64,000 bases of DNA from Clavelina lepadiformis (lineage: Eukaryota > Chordata > Ascidiacea > Aplousobranchia > Clavelinidae): contig NC_135245.1 in assembly GCF_947623445.1 (NCBI RefSeq), positions 317,501-381,500 on the forward strand, read 5' to 3'. Shown piece by piece: positions 51,737 through 62,621 of the stretch. The notes below the pieces were generated by a model that was given only the letters and a program-made list of their open reading frames with translations, was not told where the DNA came from and did not search any database. Positions within the stretch are counted from its first letter, which is position 1. Each line of letters begins with the position of its first letter. The position numbers were made by a program, and so were the translations under genes.

Positions 51737-52653
51737 CCGACGACGACTCCCACCTACCGGACATTCTCATTCGGTCCAGGGTGGCCTGGGCACGGTTTCG
51801 TTGCTTTCGAACCGGTGTTGGTCAATTCTGCTCAACTCTCTGCAAATAGGCAATGACAAACTTTCGACAATGACAAAACAGGTACAGCAAGATCCATTTG
51901 TTCGTTGAGTTTATCCAGGACCACATTGCATAGACCTAACATATCGACAATGTCATAAACGGTACCTTGCCTATCATCACTGGATGTCTGCATCCCAAGC
52001 CATTAGACAATTTTTCCATCTTGGTAAACATCCAACTGTGTGCTTGGTCGCGAGGGACCTAAACTCCTTCTCTTGTTCGCCGGATGATGGATTCATCTTA
52101 GATTGTAAAAATTTCCACAACACAAAGATTTTAAACAAATTAATTGTAACAGGGCTAAATGAGCTTAAGTGGCCAACACGAGGTCTTTAAACTATTGTTG
52201 TTCATGCAGCGAATCGTATAATAGCCGCAAATCAGGTACTTACTGGAACTAAAAAATATAAAATAAACTAAAAAAATCTACTAAAAATGCATTTTCCAAT
52301 TTACAAATTTTATTGCAAGCTGCGCATTCAGTTCAAGGAAAGCAAAAGTGAATTCATGGCATTCATTGCTGCGAGACCCAGGAAACATCAAAGCTCTTTC
52401 AAAGAAATGAAGTTTATGCACAAAAATATTCTGTACAAGTTGCGGTTCCCAAAAACCAACATAAAAAGCGATTTATACAGCCAAGAATTTGAACTTTTTG
52501 TTGGTTTGAAATATAAATTTGAAAACATCATCAGTCTTAATCTTAATAAAGACACATTGTGATTATGACTGTTTTCATAGAAATATTGTGCATTTACAGA
52601 ACACAAACAAATGTTATAGTGAGAAGAAGGCTTCAGATAACAGACGTAGGACT

Positions 52654-54054
52654 TTAAGCCTCTTTATAAAGTGGGGCGTATTTTCCAGGAGCAACTTGGG
52701 GCTGGTTGGCTTGTGTTGGGTACTGGGACGGATAGAGGGTGGCTTGGTTGTCTGCGAAAGGCACATGGGTGTAAAATGACTTCATGTATTGAGAAATATA
52801 TCAACTGTAGGATGAAAGAAACATCTAAACCTGACTTCACTTACCAGCTGGCTCAAATGTCTGTTGAGTGTAGACAGTTTGCATGGGCTGGGGCTGTGCG
52901 TAAGACTGTGAAGAAGCAAGAACAATATTTCATTACAAATTGCTGCGCAGATATAATGGAAAACATCCTGGGCATAAAGTTACACAGGTAGTCATATTTT
53001 GTAAGTTACAAGAACATGAGTTACAATGATAAGTTCTTCACCTGAGCGCAGCAGCATGAGCAGCAGTTATAAGGAGTGGAGCAGCAGCAGTAAGCGGCGC
53101 TAACAATCAGCAGGATGAAGGCGATGAAGCCGATGACAGCAGACACAGTGAAGATGGACACAACAGTTCCCTGGAAATACGAATTAATTTTTAGTTTAAG
53201 CGCTAAGGCACTTGCACAAGTTATGGAGTTTATACTAAAGTAGATGATAATAAATTATGTTACAGCTGGAAGGTCGGCATTTAGTTTATGCAGACTGACA
53301 TCAAGGCGACATGTGCTTGCAACTCACCAAAAAATCAGAGGCCACAGTTTCATACGTGTAAGTGTCTTGTATACCAAGTATGACTGGGAAATAAGCGGCG
53401 TACCATCCACTGACACAAGTCATGCTTCCGGCCGCCACTGAGCCCCAAATACTAAATCCCATGTGCACGTTTATCTGAATACGGACAACCAAAATTATTT
53501 CTTGAAATGTTTGTTGTTAAACGAATATCTTACGTAACATTGACGTCATTTACACACAAACCTACCAGTCTGACTCCGGCTGACTTCCTGCCTGCAGCCA
53601 TACCGAGCGATCCAGCGACGATGACCTGTTTAAGGAATAAACAAGATAAATACAAATTGGCGAAGCAATCTACAGCAAGCGACATTGTTTTGTAATAAAC
53701 GAAGACAACTGCCCAACTGAGGACCACATCATGGTAAGTTACGACCATGCCAATGATTTAGCCATAAACATCTTCTCACCCATATTCCACACCAGATGCC
53801 TTGCCCAAGTATCGAGGAATAACCAAACTTTACACATAAGAACGCGCCCAAAGCGATGCTGATCGCGCCAAGAATCACTTCCACGACCTGCATAGAGTTG
53901 AAGATAGTCAGCTACCGATCAACAAACTTAGTAACTCACTTTTCCGTGAAGCATTTTCACTCACCCCAAAACCCAAGATGACATTTTTGTTCTTAATCTC
54001 TTGCATAGGATGAGTGGTTGTCACGGTAACAAATTGTTGCGTGTTGGTTGCCAT
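52654..54054 (-). CDS. MS4A/CD20-like tetraspan membrane protein, array gene 4, 230 aa
   Basis: Exons: 54054-53965, 53887-53780, 53625-53566, 53474-53328, 53170-53042, 52905-52845, 52751-52654. The sum is 231 codons and all borders are GT-AG. The N-terminus MATNTQQFVTVTTTHP is shared with array gene 5, its duplication partner. Predicted topology: cytosolic 1-30, TM1 about 31-50, TM2 about 60-80, TM3 about 90-112, TM4 about 144-164, then Cys-rich block and a 50-residue Pro/Gln tail. The last exon (PGKYAPLYKEA) differs from array gene 5, whose tail instead matches array gene 2. The gene keeps module 1 upstream (54425) but loses everything beyond 54476 to the inserted transposon. Confidence 0.88.
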
Positions 54055-54424
54055 GGTAACCGAAGACGTTAACAAGTCACAGAACAAATTAGATCGCTTT
54101 ACTGAAATACCTACAATTACAAAATGCACTCGTGTCAAAAAGCCTTATACAAAGCAAGTAATAAGAGCGATACCGGCATATTAAGCACAATAACAATCCT
54201 TCGACCATATTATTATCATATTATTCTAACATGAAAACGCGATTTAAAATTTTTAAAAAATTTCTGTTGCAGTTTTCCTCAAACGAACATTCTTTGCCTT
54301 TCCACTGCAAATCATAGGCCGACATTATCTCAGCTGCTGTTCACATGCACAGCCAAGATAACAGCGGCCGCATACTTTCCTGCTAACTGGTTACGCCACT
54401 GTTACTGCCTACTTGGTATTGAAA

Positions 54425-54476
54425 TGACGTCAAGCAAAACCACAAGAGCAAGCGATCTCCTCGCTGAGTTTCTTTA
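54425..54476 (-). promoter_or_regulatory. Conserved upstream module 1 of array gene 4, truncated
   Basis: TGACGTCAAGCAA, GCGATCTCCTCGCT and GTTTCTTTA match the partner copy at 62622-62673. The match stops where the transposon begins, so module 2 is missing for this gene. Confidence 0.5.
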
Positions 54477-54980
54477 TAGTCGGGTGAATATATGGTTTGA
54501 CCCCAAAAAAATTCCTACAAAAGGTTTTTCAACGGTTTTTTGTAGTATTTATCATCAAGAATAACATATTAAAAATCTAGGAGAAAGAGAAATATTTTTG
54601 ACATTTTTTATTAAAAAATTTTTTAAAAATTTTAATTAAAAAAAAAAAAAATATTTTTGACATTTTTTATCAAAACAGTCACCTGAAATCAATTGTTGTA
54701 ATGCTTGGTTGTTTCCATACATTCATGAACGTACTTGGAGCAATAGGCACACTTATGGCAGGAACGGGGCTGAAGAGGATTCTTGAAGAAATCTATGGAG
54801 AAAACGCTCTTGTCCATATGATGACTGGGAAATCCGTCCAACGGGCATTCCGTGGTTATCTTCTCGTCACTAAGTGTCTGAACCAAATGATTGTGTCTGA
54901 AGTATTAGATGATCATCCGAACTTGGGGTCACTTGTAGATAAGGCTGAAGACATCTATGAATCGTCAGTAAATGGAGTCA
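54477..54980 (+). repeat. Left inverted arm of the transposon
   Basis: This is the inverted counterpart of 56814-57332. It carries a duplicated 5' end of the element gene on the plus strand, with the frame from 54701 (MLGCFHTFMNVLGAIG...) matching the true N-terminus. After about 54980 the frame runs antisense to the gene and is meaningless. The arm joins the 3' part of the gene directly. Confidence 0.85.
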
Positions 54981-57096
54981 GTCCGCATGCCCCCAAAAAT
55001 CACAGCCATCGCTTGACAACCTTTGTTCACAATGGATGCTGCTGTCTGCTTTGGAAGAAGGAAGTAATTGGCACAGTCTTTCAGAGTAGCATCACCCTTC
55101 ACCAGCTTGTGAAAGACAGATTTCTTACCCACACCAAAGATTCTTGATGTTGTGTCACATCCAGGGTAGGCATGTAGAAAAAGTAACTGGGAACATAATT
55201 CTTCACCCATCACCATTTTCAGTTCATATATTTATATGATACACTTTGTCAGCATTTGCCTTCTCGGAACGGAAATATAGATCTTTGTTTGCTTGTTGCG
55301 CATAATGAAGAAGCAGGACCAACAGATCTGTATCTTCTCCAATCAACGTTGTCGAGTGTGACACTGCACTAAGAACAGCAGCCTTCACAATCGGAACATC
55401 AGCATCCCCTGGGGCATTGATCACTTTGCAGCCTTTACCCCGAAGTGTTTCACTGATCAGGTCGATCATTTTTTGTTTGTTCACGTCCCTTGAGAGAAAC
55501 TCATCCTTCTTTCCATCAAACACTGTCTCTTCCGTAAACCTTATGACTGCATGCACATTCTTCCCACACCTCTGGTGTGTGTTGTCCTTGATTGCCGGTT
55601 CTCCTAGGTACCCGTCAAAAACAACCGTTGCCCTTTGATAACGCCGAGTTGTGAATTCAGCATATGATTGTGCAATGGAGCCGTAGGTTTCTCCCCTCTT
55701 CCATGGTAGCCGCTGTAGTAGTGAACCTCCATCTATGACGTAGTGTTGAGTTTTTGGTGGAGTGTCTCCTATGGATTCACGAATTTCCCTAACTGCCTTG
55801 GTTCCATAGTCTGTGATAGCATTCGCAAGTTGAGGCTTGTCAGGCTTCCGGAGCACTTTCCTTGCTTCAAAAAGTGCTGGAGGGAACGGACTCAGTTCAT
55901 ACTTCAAGATATATTCGAGAGATAAGACCCCTAGTTGTGAAACAACTAGGAAACGTTGAAAAAGCAAACCTGGGTCAATCGTTCTTTCAGGTTCACTAAT
56001 TCACTAATGAGACATTTCCAAATGTCTTGGCTTTATCCTTCCTCTTAAAAGATATTGAGAAAACAGACTGTCCAATCATTTTGTCCATAATGTTCCTTCC
56101 GACTGATTCGAATTCATGTACATTAACGTCATCCTCGGCTACAACACCATTCACAATATTCCTCAGGGTTTGATCCTGAGAAAAAGGTACATAACCAGCC
56201 AGTGATGTCTTCAGCTTTGCAAGATCAGAACTGTCTCTCTGAACCCTAGTCTGTGTTACTTCATTGTGTTGTTTGCTTGTTGTGTAGGAGAGTGTATTGA
56301 ATTCCTGCATGGCATAGTTGTACTCAGACGTGATTGGAGTCGACATTGTCCACAAGGATCGTTGTTCTTCTGTCATGCCGGTTCCACGCGTTAAACCTCC
56401 CGACGCCTTCAGCGATCTCATCATGCTCTGTTCAATAACTAAGTCTGCGCTGAGACCTGCCCAAAACTGATTCGAACGACGGATAACATGGTATCCTTGT
56501 TGAAACCTTTGAGATAATTCTGGGTGTCGGTTCGGGAGTTGGTTCATTTCTTGGATGTAATAGTGAGCAGATTTCAGGTAATTGAAGTGCCCTGCAGCCG
56601 CGAATATTGGTAAACAGTTAGAAACTGCACGAAGGTGCATCTGCCAATTGCCTGTCCTGTCCGCTTCGATTAGTACTCGCGCTACCCGAACCATACACTG
56701 ATAGCACAACCACAGTTGACTGGTCTTAGATCTTCCACGCAACTCAGTTTTCTTATTGCTCAACGCCTCCCTCAAACTGACAAGAATATGAGATGCTACA
56801 GCACTATCCAAATTTGACTCGCCATTTACTGACGATTCATAGATGTCTTCAGCCTTATCTACAAGTGACCCCAAGTTCGGATGATCATCTAATACTTCAG
56901 ACACAATCATTTGGTTCAAACACTTAGTGACGAGAAGATGACCACGGAATGCCCGTTGGACGGATTTCCCAGTCATCATATGGACAAGAGCGTTTTCTCC
57001 ATAGATTTCTTCAAGAATCCTCTTCAGCCCCGTTCCTGCCATAAGTGTGCCTATTGCTCCAAGTACGTTCATGAATGTATGGAAACAACCAAGCAT
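54965..57096 (-). pseudogene. Transposon gene with C-terminal PIN/XPG-like nuclease domain, two frameshifts, 3'-truncated
   Basis: Three consecutive minus-strand frames form one gene: 57096-55996 (366 codons), about 56000-55224 and about 55236-54965. They are separated by two single-base frame changes near 55998 and 55232. The first part carries a long conserved region (GAIGTLMAGTGLKRILE, HMMTGKSVQRAFRG) that I recall from an uncharacterised family common in marine invertebrates. The second part has a PIN/FEN1-like fold signature: VIDGGSLLQ, VFDGYLGEPAIKD, NAPGDADVPIV and GEDTDLLVLLLHY, with the usual acidic residues. The third part has HAYPGCDTTSRIFGVGK. The end is cut off where the left arm begins. 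Whether the product is a transposase or a passenger nuclease is unknown. Confidence 0.75.
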
Positions 57097-57347
57097 TACA
57101 ACAATTGATTTCAGGTGACTGTTTTGATAAAAAATGTCAAAAAAAATTTTTTAATTTTTTTAATTAAATTTTTTAAAAAATTTTTTAATAAAAAATGTCA
57201 AAAATATTTCTCTTTCTCCTAGATTTTTAATATGTTATTCTTGATGATAAATACTACAAAAAACCGTTGAAAAACCTTTTGTAGGAATTTTTTTGGGGTT
57301 CAAGCCAAAAATGTCATATATTGACCCGACTATTCATCATCACTCAC

Positions 57348-57437
57348 CCCGAGACCAAAAATGATTCGTTTGTTCTTAATCTCATTCGCAGGATGAGTGG
57401 TTGTCACGGTAACAAGTTGTTGCGTGTTGTTTGCCAT
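57348..57437 (-). pseudogene. Orphan first exon copied from array gene 3
   Basis: Thirty intact codons (MANNTQQLVTVTTTHP...), the ACCATGG start context and the GTGAGT donor are all preserved, but no exon 2 follows. Beyond 57332 lies the transposon, whose gene has the same orientation. With 5' flank and module 1 (58222) still present, this stub may still be transcribed and could splice into the transposon. Confidence 0.85.
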
Positions 57438-57775
57438 GGTAACCAAGGAAATAAACAAGTCACAGAATAAATTAAAACGAAAACAAATTAAATCGTTCTT
57501 CTAGATTTGTTACACGCAAACAGCTGTGGTTCTGCTTCACCAAAAAAATGCATCAAACTAACAAGCCTTGTCCTTAAACTAAAATAAATAAAGTTTGTGT
57601 CAGACGCCCAAGTTATAGATACTTTGGAAGCCAGCAGCGTTGTCCTTCAGGATCAAAACCTCGACTATGACATCACATTCGTTTACACGTGAAAACATAA
57701 AGATTTTTAAAGGCATTACAGCTTCTTCAAACATTCTTTGCCTCACTAATCACCAAAATGTTTTTAAAATGGATT

Positions 57776-58001
57776 TGACTCTTTCACCACAAGTAGGTCG
57801 CGCAGTCCTTAGGCGGTTAGGTTAGGAGAATGGGCAAAAGCTGATTTTATCTGTTCAGGGTTTAGCTAAAGTTAGCTTTAGGTTAGAATGTAGATTTGGG
57901 TAAGGTTTAGGTTACTATGTTATAACATTTAGAGTTAGGTTTGCAGGAAACTGTGAAAGATGGCTTCGAACCTAACTTTGTTTTCTGTTGAAATAGTGAT
58001 A
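57776..58001 (+). mobile_element. MITE-like repeat, copy 2
   Basis: This is the segmental copy of 49572-49797, with the same TTAGG-type words and only scattered differences. Confidence 0.55.
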
Positions 58002-59768
58002 GCCAAAAATGTTTGGTCCGGTAGACTTGGTAAAAATTAATTTTAAGTTTAAGGTCGACCCGGGTTAGCAATTGTCCCTCACTACAAATGAACCTCCTTG
58101 GTCTTTTAACTGCAATGCAACTACTTTTTAATCTTACAACATCTCAATATATGTCCAGTTGTTACTTGAAACAACACTGCAGCCTTCTGTGCTTCTCTGC
58201 TCTCCGCCCTTCGTGTTATTATGACGTCAAAGAAGCTTCAGACGAAACAGCGATAAAAACATTTGCTCGCTTTGTTTCTTTAACGAACTCTGCGAGAAGA
58301 AACGCGAAGATTGGAAATAACCCAGGGCTAAAAAATCAACTGTTGTTAAATTACACTTAAAACAGTTTTCGAAAGACGGTCGATCTGATCTGACCTTAAT
58401 GCTGCTAAAATAGGATACAAGCGGGCGCAGCTTTTATGCCAAGAGAATAAAATAATGACAACGGACTACGCTAAAAAATTTCTTTTATATTCAGTAGAAT
58501 GAGCTTCTTAACAAGAGCCGTAGAATGATAAATAATGAATGATTTCGTTCACATCAGCATCGGCGTTGGTTCAACTCACGTGATCTCTCGTCGCTTGCTT
58601 CTCGGAGGGAACTGAAGTCGTTTTCAACTTATTTTCTAAAAATGAATAAAAACATGCCGACTCCAAAAATATAACGAAATTTCTCTGTTTAGTTAACGAG
58701 CTATGGACGAAACCATTTTCAAAAAACTGTGCAGAGAGCGGACGATGTGACGTCACCTATAGTTGGCTGGTCTTAAAATATGGAGTCAAGCACGTGTCAG
58801 ACCAATGAAGAGTTACTGTTGGAAAACTCGTTTGGGCGAATGGAGTGAGCTCGTCGGACAGTCGTTTTAATATTTCTTCAGTAATGCACGATTGACCAAT
58901 TATAAGAGGCTTTTTGAATCAAACAACTGAGCGCCAGATATTGGACGCTGGTTCGGCAAATTCATACAAAGTACACCATTTAAATTGACACAGCTCTAAG
59001 ATTGGAAGAACTTTCACAATCCAAAGTTCTTAAAAACATTTTATTGGTTTGTCTTTCATCACTGTGAGACTTAGAAAGCATCAAAGGTAGTGAAGTTTTA
59101 AGAACTGGTCCCTGGTGCAGATGCTACTGCTCGCGCCAGAGCAGACAAAGGAGTAGAAACTAAGACTCCACTTTTCACAAAATACCAGAATTCAGAAAGT
59201 GAAGCCTTTTCATCGGTTGTAGTTTTATGTCATATCATGCCACTCAGGTCTAATATAAGCAATAACTAATAGCAGCATAAATCAACTGCCTGAGATGTTT
59301 CGCCAACAACTTTTCCTTCTTGGCGGATAAGTTGGTCGCCAACAAGTCCACAAAAAATGCGCGGGTTTGTCAGATGTTAATTACGAGAAGAACATGCTTG
59401 AATATAATTCTATGTAGGCCTAAATTCAATTCACAAGCGATCAAGAATAAAACTTAATGACCGACCCTTTCATAAACAATTGAAGCTGAACAATGAGAAA
59501 AGGTCGAAACACTCAAGTGCGAAGACAACGGTAAATTTTCATAGTTTTACTGAATTAAAATAATCAGGTGAATAAATCATGTTACGTTATTAAGGTTGGG
59601 GTCACATTCTCGAATCTTAACAACTTCAAAGTATGAAGCAGCACGTGATTGTAAATATTCAGGAATTTGGACGGGACCTGTTTGGTTTCATCCGAAAAAG
59701 TGTAAAGTGCCCATCCAGTATCTTAGGGTACAATGAGGTTTGATGTCCACAGAAACAAACCATGAACC

Positions 59769-59940
59769 AGGCCGCCACAGAACCCCAGATACTGAAGCTC
59801 ATGAACGCGTTTATCTGAAAAAAAGATAAACCCAGTTATTTAGTAAAATATTTCTCATGTCACAAATATTTTATGTATCACTGACGTCATCAAACACAAT
59901 CCTACCAGTCCTTCTCCAGCCGACTTATTGCCTGCAGCCA
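59769..59940 (-). pseudogene. Relic of MS4A-like exons 3 and 4, second copy
   Basis: This is the duplicate of 51561-51736. Exon 4 (to 59814) reads INAFMSFSIWGSVAA and then breaks off; the exon 3 remnant (about 59905-59940) keeps the donor. It retains the Trp that the sister copy has lost, so that loss came after the duplication. Confidence 0.75.
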
Positions 59941-60854
59941 CCGACGACGACTCCCACCTACCGGACATTCGCATTCGGTCCAGGGTGGCCTGGGCACGGT
60001 TTCGTTGCTTGCGAACTGGTGTTGGTCAATTCTGCTCAACTCTCTGCAAACAGATATGACAAACTTTCGACAATGACAAAACAGGTACAGCAAGATCCAT
60101 TTGTTCATTGAGTTTATCCAGGACCACATTTCATAGACCTACCATATCAACATTGTCATAAACGGTGCCTTGCCCATCATCACTGGATGTCCGCATCCCA
60201 AGCCATTAGACAATTTTCCATTCTGGTCGATATCCAACTCTGGGCTTGGTCGCGAGGGAGCTATCATCTTCCTCTTCCTCCTTCGTCTTGTTTGCCGGAT
60301 GATGGACTCATCTTAGATTGTAAAAATTTCCACAACACAAAGATTTTTATCAAATTATTTGTAACAGGGCTAAATGAGCTTAAGTGGCCAACACGAGGTC
60401 TTTAAACTATTGTTGTTCCTGCAGCGAATCGTATAATAGCCGCAAATCAGGTACTTACTGGAACTAAAAAATATAAAATAAACTAAAAATGCATTTTCTA
60501 ATTTACAAATTTTATTGCAAGCTGCGCATTCAGTTCAAGGAAAGCAAAAGTGAATTCATGGCATTCATTGCTGCGAGATCCAGAAAACATCAAAGCTCTT
60601 TCAAAGAATGAAGTTTATGCACAAAATTATCCTGTACAAGCTGCGGTTCCAAAAAACCAACATAAAAAGCGATTTATACAGCCAAGAATTTGAACTTTTT
60701 GTAGGTTTGAAATATAAATTTGAAAACATCATCAGTCTGAATCTTAATAAAGGCACATTGTGATTATGACTGTTTTCATAGAAATATTGTGCATTTACAG
60801 AACACAAACAAATGTTATAGTGAGAAGAAGGCTTCAGATAACAGACGTAGGACT

Positions 60855-62255
60855 TCAAGCCTGGTTATAAAGTGGGGCGTATTTTCCAGGAGCAACTTGG
60901 GGCTGGTTGGCTTGTGCTGGGTTCTGGGGCGGGTAGACGGTGGCTTGGTTGTCTGCAATAAGCACATGGGTGTAAAATGACGTCATGTGGTGAGAAATAT
61001 ATCAACTGTAGGATGAAAGAAACATCTAAACCTGACTTCACTTACCAGCTGGCTCAAATGTCTGTTGAGTGTAGACAGTCTGCATGGGATGGGGCTGTGC
61101 GTAAGACTGTGAAGAAGCAAGAACAATATTTCATTAGAAATTGCTGCGCAGATATAATGGAAAACATCCTGGGCATAAAGTTACACAGGTAGTCATACTT
61201 TGTAAGTTACAAGAACGTAAGTTACAATGATAAGTTCTTCACCTGAGCGCAGCAGCATGAGCAGCAGTTATAAGGAGTGGAGCCACAGCAGTAAGCGGCA
61301 CTAACAATCAGCAGGATGAAGGCGATGAAGCCGATGACAGCAGACACAGTGAAGACGGGAACAACAGTTCCCTGGAAATACGAATTAATTTTTAGTTTAA
61401 GCGCTAAGGCACTTGCACAAGTTATGGAGATTACATCAAAGTAGATGACAATAAATTATGTTACAGCTGGAAGGTCGGCATTTAGTTTATGCAGACTGAC
61501 ATCAAGGCGACATGTGCTTGCAACTCACCAAAAATTCAGATGCTACAGCTTCATACGTGTAAGTGTCTTGTATACCAAGTATGACTGGGAAATAAGCGGC
61601 GTACCATCCACTGACACAAGTCATGCTTCCGGCCGCCACTGAGCCCCAAATACTGAATCCCATGTGCACGTTTATCTGAATACGGACAACCAAAATTATT
61701 TCTTGAAATGTTTGTTGTTAAACGAATATCTTACGTAACATTGACGTCATTTACACACAAACCTACCAGTCTGACTCCGGCTGATTTGCCACCTGCAGCC
61801 ATACCGAGCGATCCAGCGACGATGAACTGTTTAAGGAATAAACAAGATAAATACAAATTGACGAAGCAATCTACAGCAAGCGACATTGTTTTGTAATAAA
61901 CGAAGACAACTGCCCAACTGAGGACCACATCATGGTAAGTTACGACCATGCCAATGATTTAGCCACAAACATCTTCTCACCCATATTCCACACCAGATGC
62001 CTTGCCCAAGTATCGAGGAATAACCAAACTTTACACATAAGAACGCGCCCAAACCGATGCTGATCGCGCCAAGAATAAACTCCACGACCTGCATAGAGTT
62101 GAAGATAGTCAGCTACCGATCAACAAACTTAGTAACCCACTTTTCCGTGAAGCATTTTCACTCACCCCAAGACCCAAGATGACATTTTTGTTCTTAATCT
62201 CTTGCATAGGATGAGTGGTTGTCACGGTAACAAATTGTTGCGTGTTGGTTGCCAT
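60855..62255 (-). CDS. MS4A/CD20-like tetraspan membrane protein, array gene 5, 230 aa
   Basis: Exons: 62255-62166, 62088-61981, 61826-61767, 61675-61529, 61371-61243, 61106-61046, 60952-60855. The sum is 231 codons, with all GT-AG borders intact. It is the duplication partner of array gene 4. Exons 1-6 resemble that copy closely, but exon 7 (NPAQANQP, APLYNQA) and intron 6 match array gene 2. TM1 is in ILGAISIGLGAFLCV, TM2 in GIWCGIW plus IVAGSLGMAAGG, TM3 in MGFSIWGSVAAGSM, TM4 in GFIAFILLIVSAAYCC; the Cys-rich block (CCGSTPYNCCSCCC) likely anchors the tail by palmitoylation. This copy keeps the full upstream region. An AATAAA on the minus strand near 60510 may be its poly(A) signal. Confidence 0.88.
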
Positions 62256-62621
62256 GGTAACCGAAGACGTAAACAAGTCACAGAACAAATTGGATCGCTT
62301 TACTGAAATACCTACAATTACAAAATGCACTTGTGTCAAAACGCCTTATACAAAGCGAGTAATAAAAGCGCTGCCCGCAGATTAAGCACAATAACAATCC
62401 TTCGACCATATTTAACCGAATGAGTGGTTCTAACATGAAAACGCGATTTAAATATTTTAAAAAATTTCTGTTGCAGTTTTCCTTAAACGAACATTCTTTG
62501 CCTTTCCACTGTAAATCATAGGCCGACATTATCTCAGCTGCTGTTCACGTGATAACAGCGGCCGCATACTTTCCTGCTAACTGGTTACGCCACTGTTGCT
62601 ACCTACTTGGTATTGGTTAAA

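Larger units (their letters stand above)
49301..52653. other. Intergenic, between array genes 3 and 4
   Basis: This contains a MITE-like repeat (49572-49797), conserved upstream module 1 near 50018 and an MS4A-like exon relic (51561-51736). The rest, including 50.2-51.5 kb, shows nothing recognisable. It is almost wholly duplicated at 57438-60854. Confidence 0.6.
49200..54476 (+). repeat. Segmental direct duplication, unit 1
   Basis: This unit is homologous along its whole length to 57337-62673. It includes exon 1 and 5' flank of array gene 3, a MITE, an exon relic and all of array gene 4. Long non-coding parts (for example 49.9-51.5 kb) differ at only scattered bases. A ~70-bp stretch at about 57636-57706 in unit 2 is missing here near 49493. 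Homology starts exactly at TCATCACTCACC (49200) and stops exactly at GTTTCTTTA (54476). Confidence 0.93.
54477..57332 (-). mobile_element. 2.86-kb DNA transposon with ~500-bp inverted arms at a duplication junction
   Basis: The outer ends read TAGTCGGGTGAATATATG at the left, and at the right the reverse complement of TAGTCGGGTCAATATATG. Inverted similarity continues to about 54980 on the left and from about 56814 on the right. The arms include AT-rich palindromic runs and, on the left, an inverted copy of the first ~90 codons of the element's own gene. Flanks TTTA (54473-54476) and TTCA (57333-57336) could be a 4-bp target duplication with one mutation. The superfamily is not recognised. The element separates unit 1 from unit 2 of the 5.3-kb duplication with no other sequence between. 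Confidence 0.85.
57438..60854. other. Intergenic, copy of 49301-52653
   Basis: This contains MITE copy 2 (57776-58001), upstream module 1 near 58222 and exon relics (59769-59940). The remainder shows nothing recognisable beyond its duplication. Confidence 0.6.

Noticed and set aside
54701..55147. 148-codon plus-strand frame at the left of the transposon
   Set aside because: Its first ~90 codons are the inverted copy of the transposon gene start, and the rest is antisense to that gene. It is not a separate gene.
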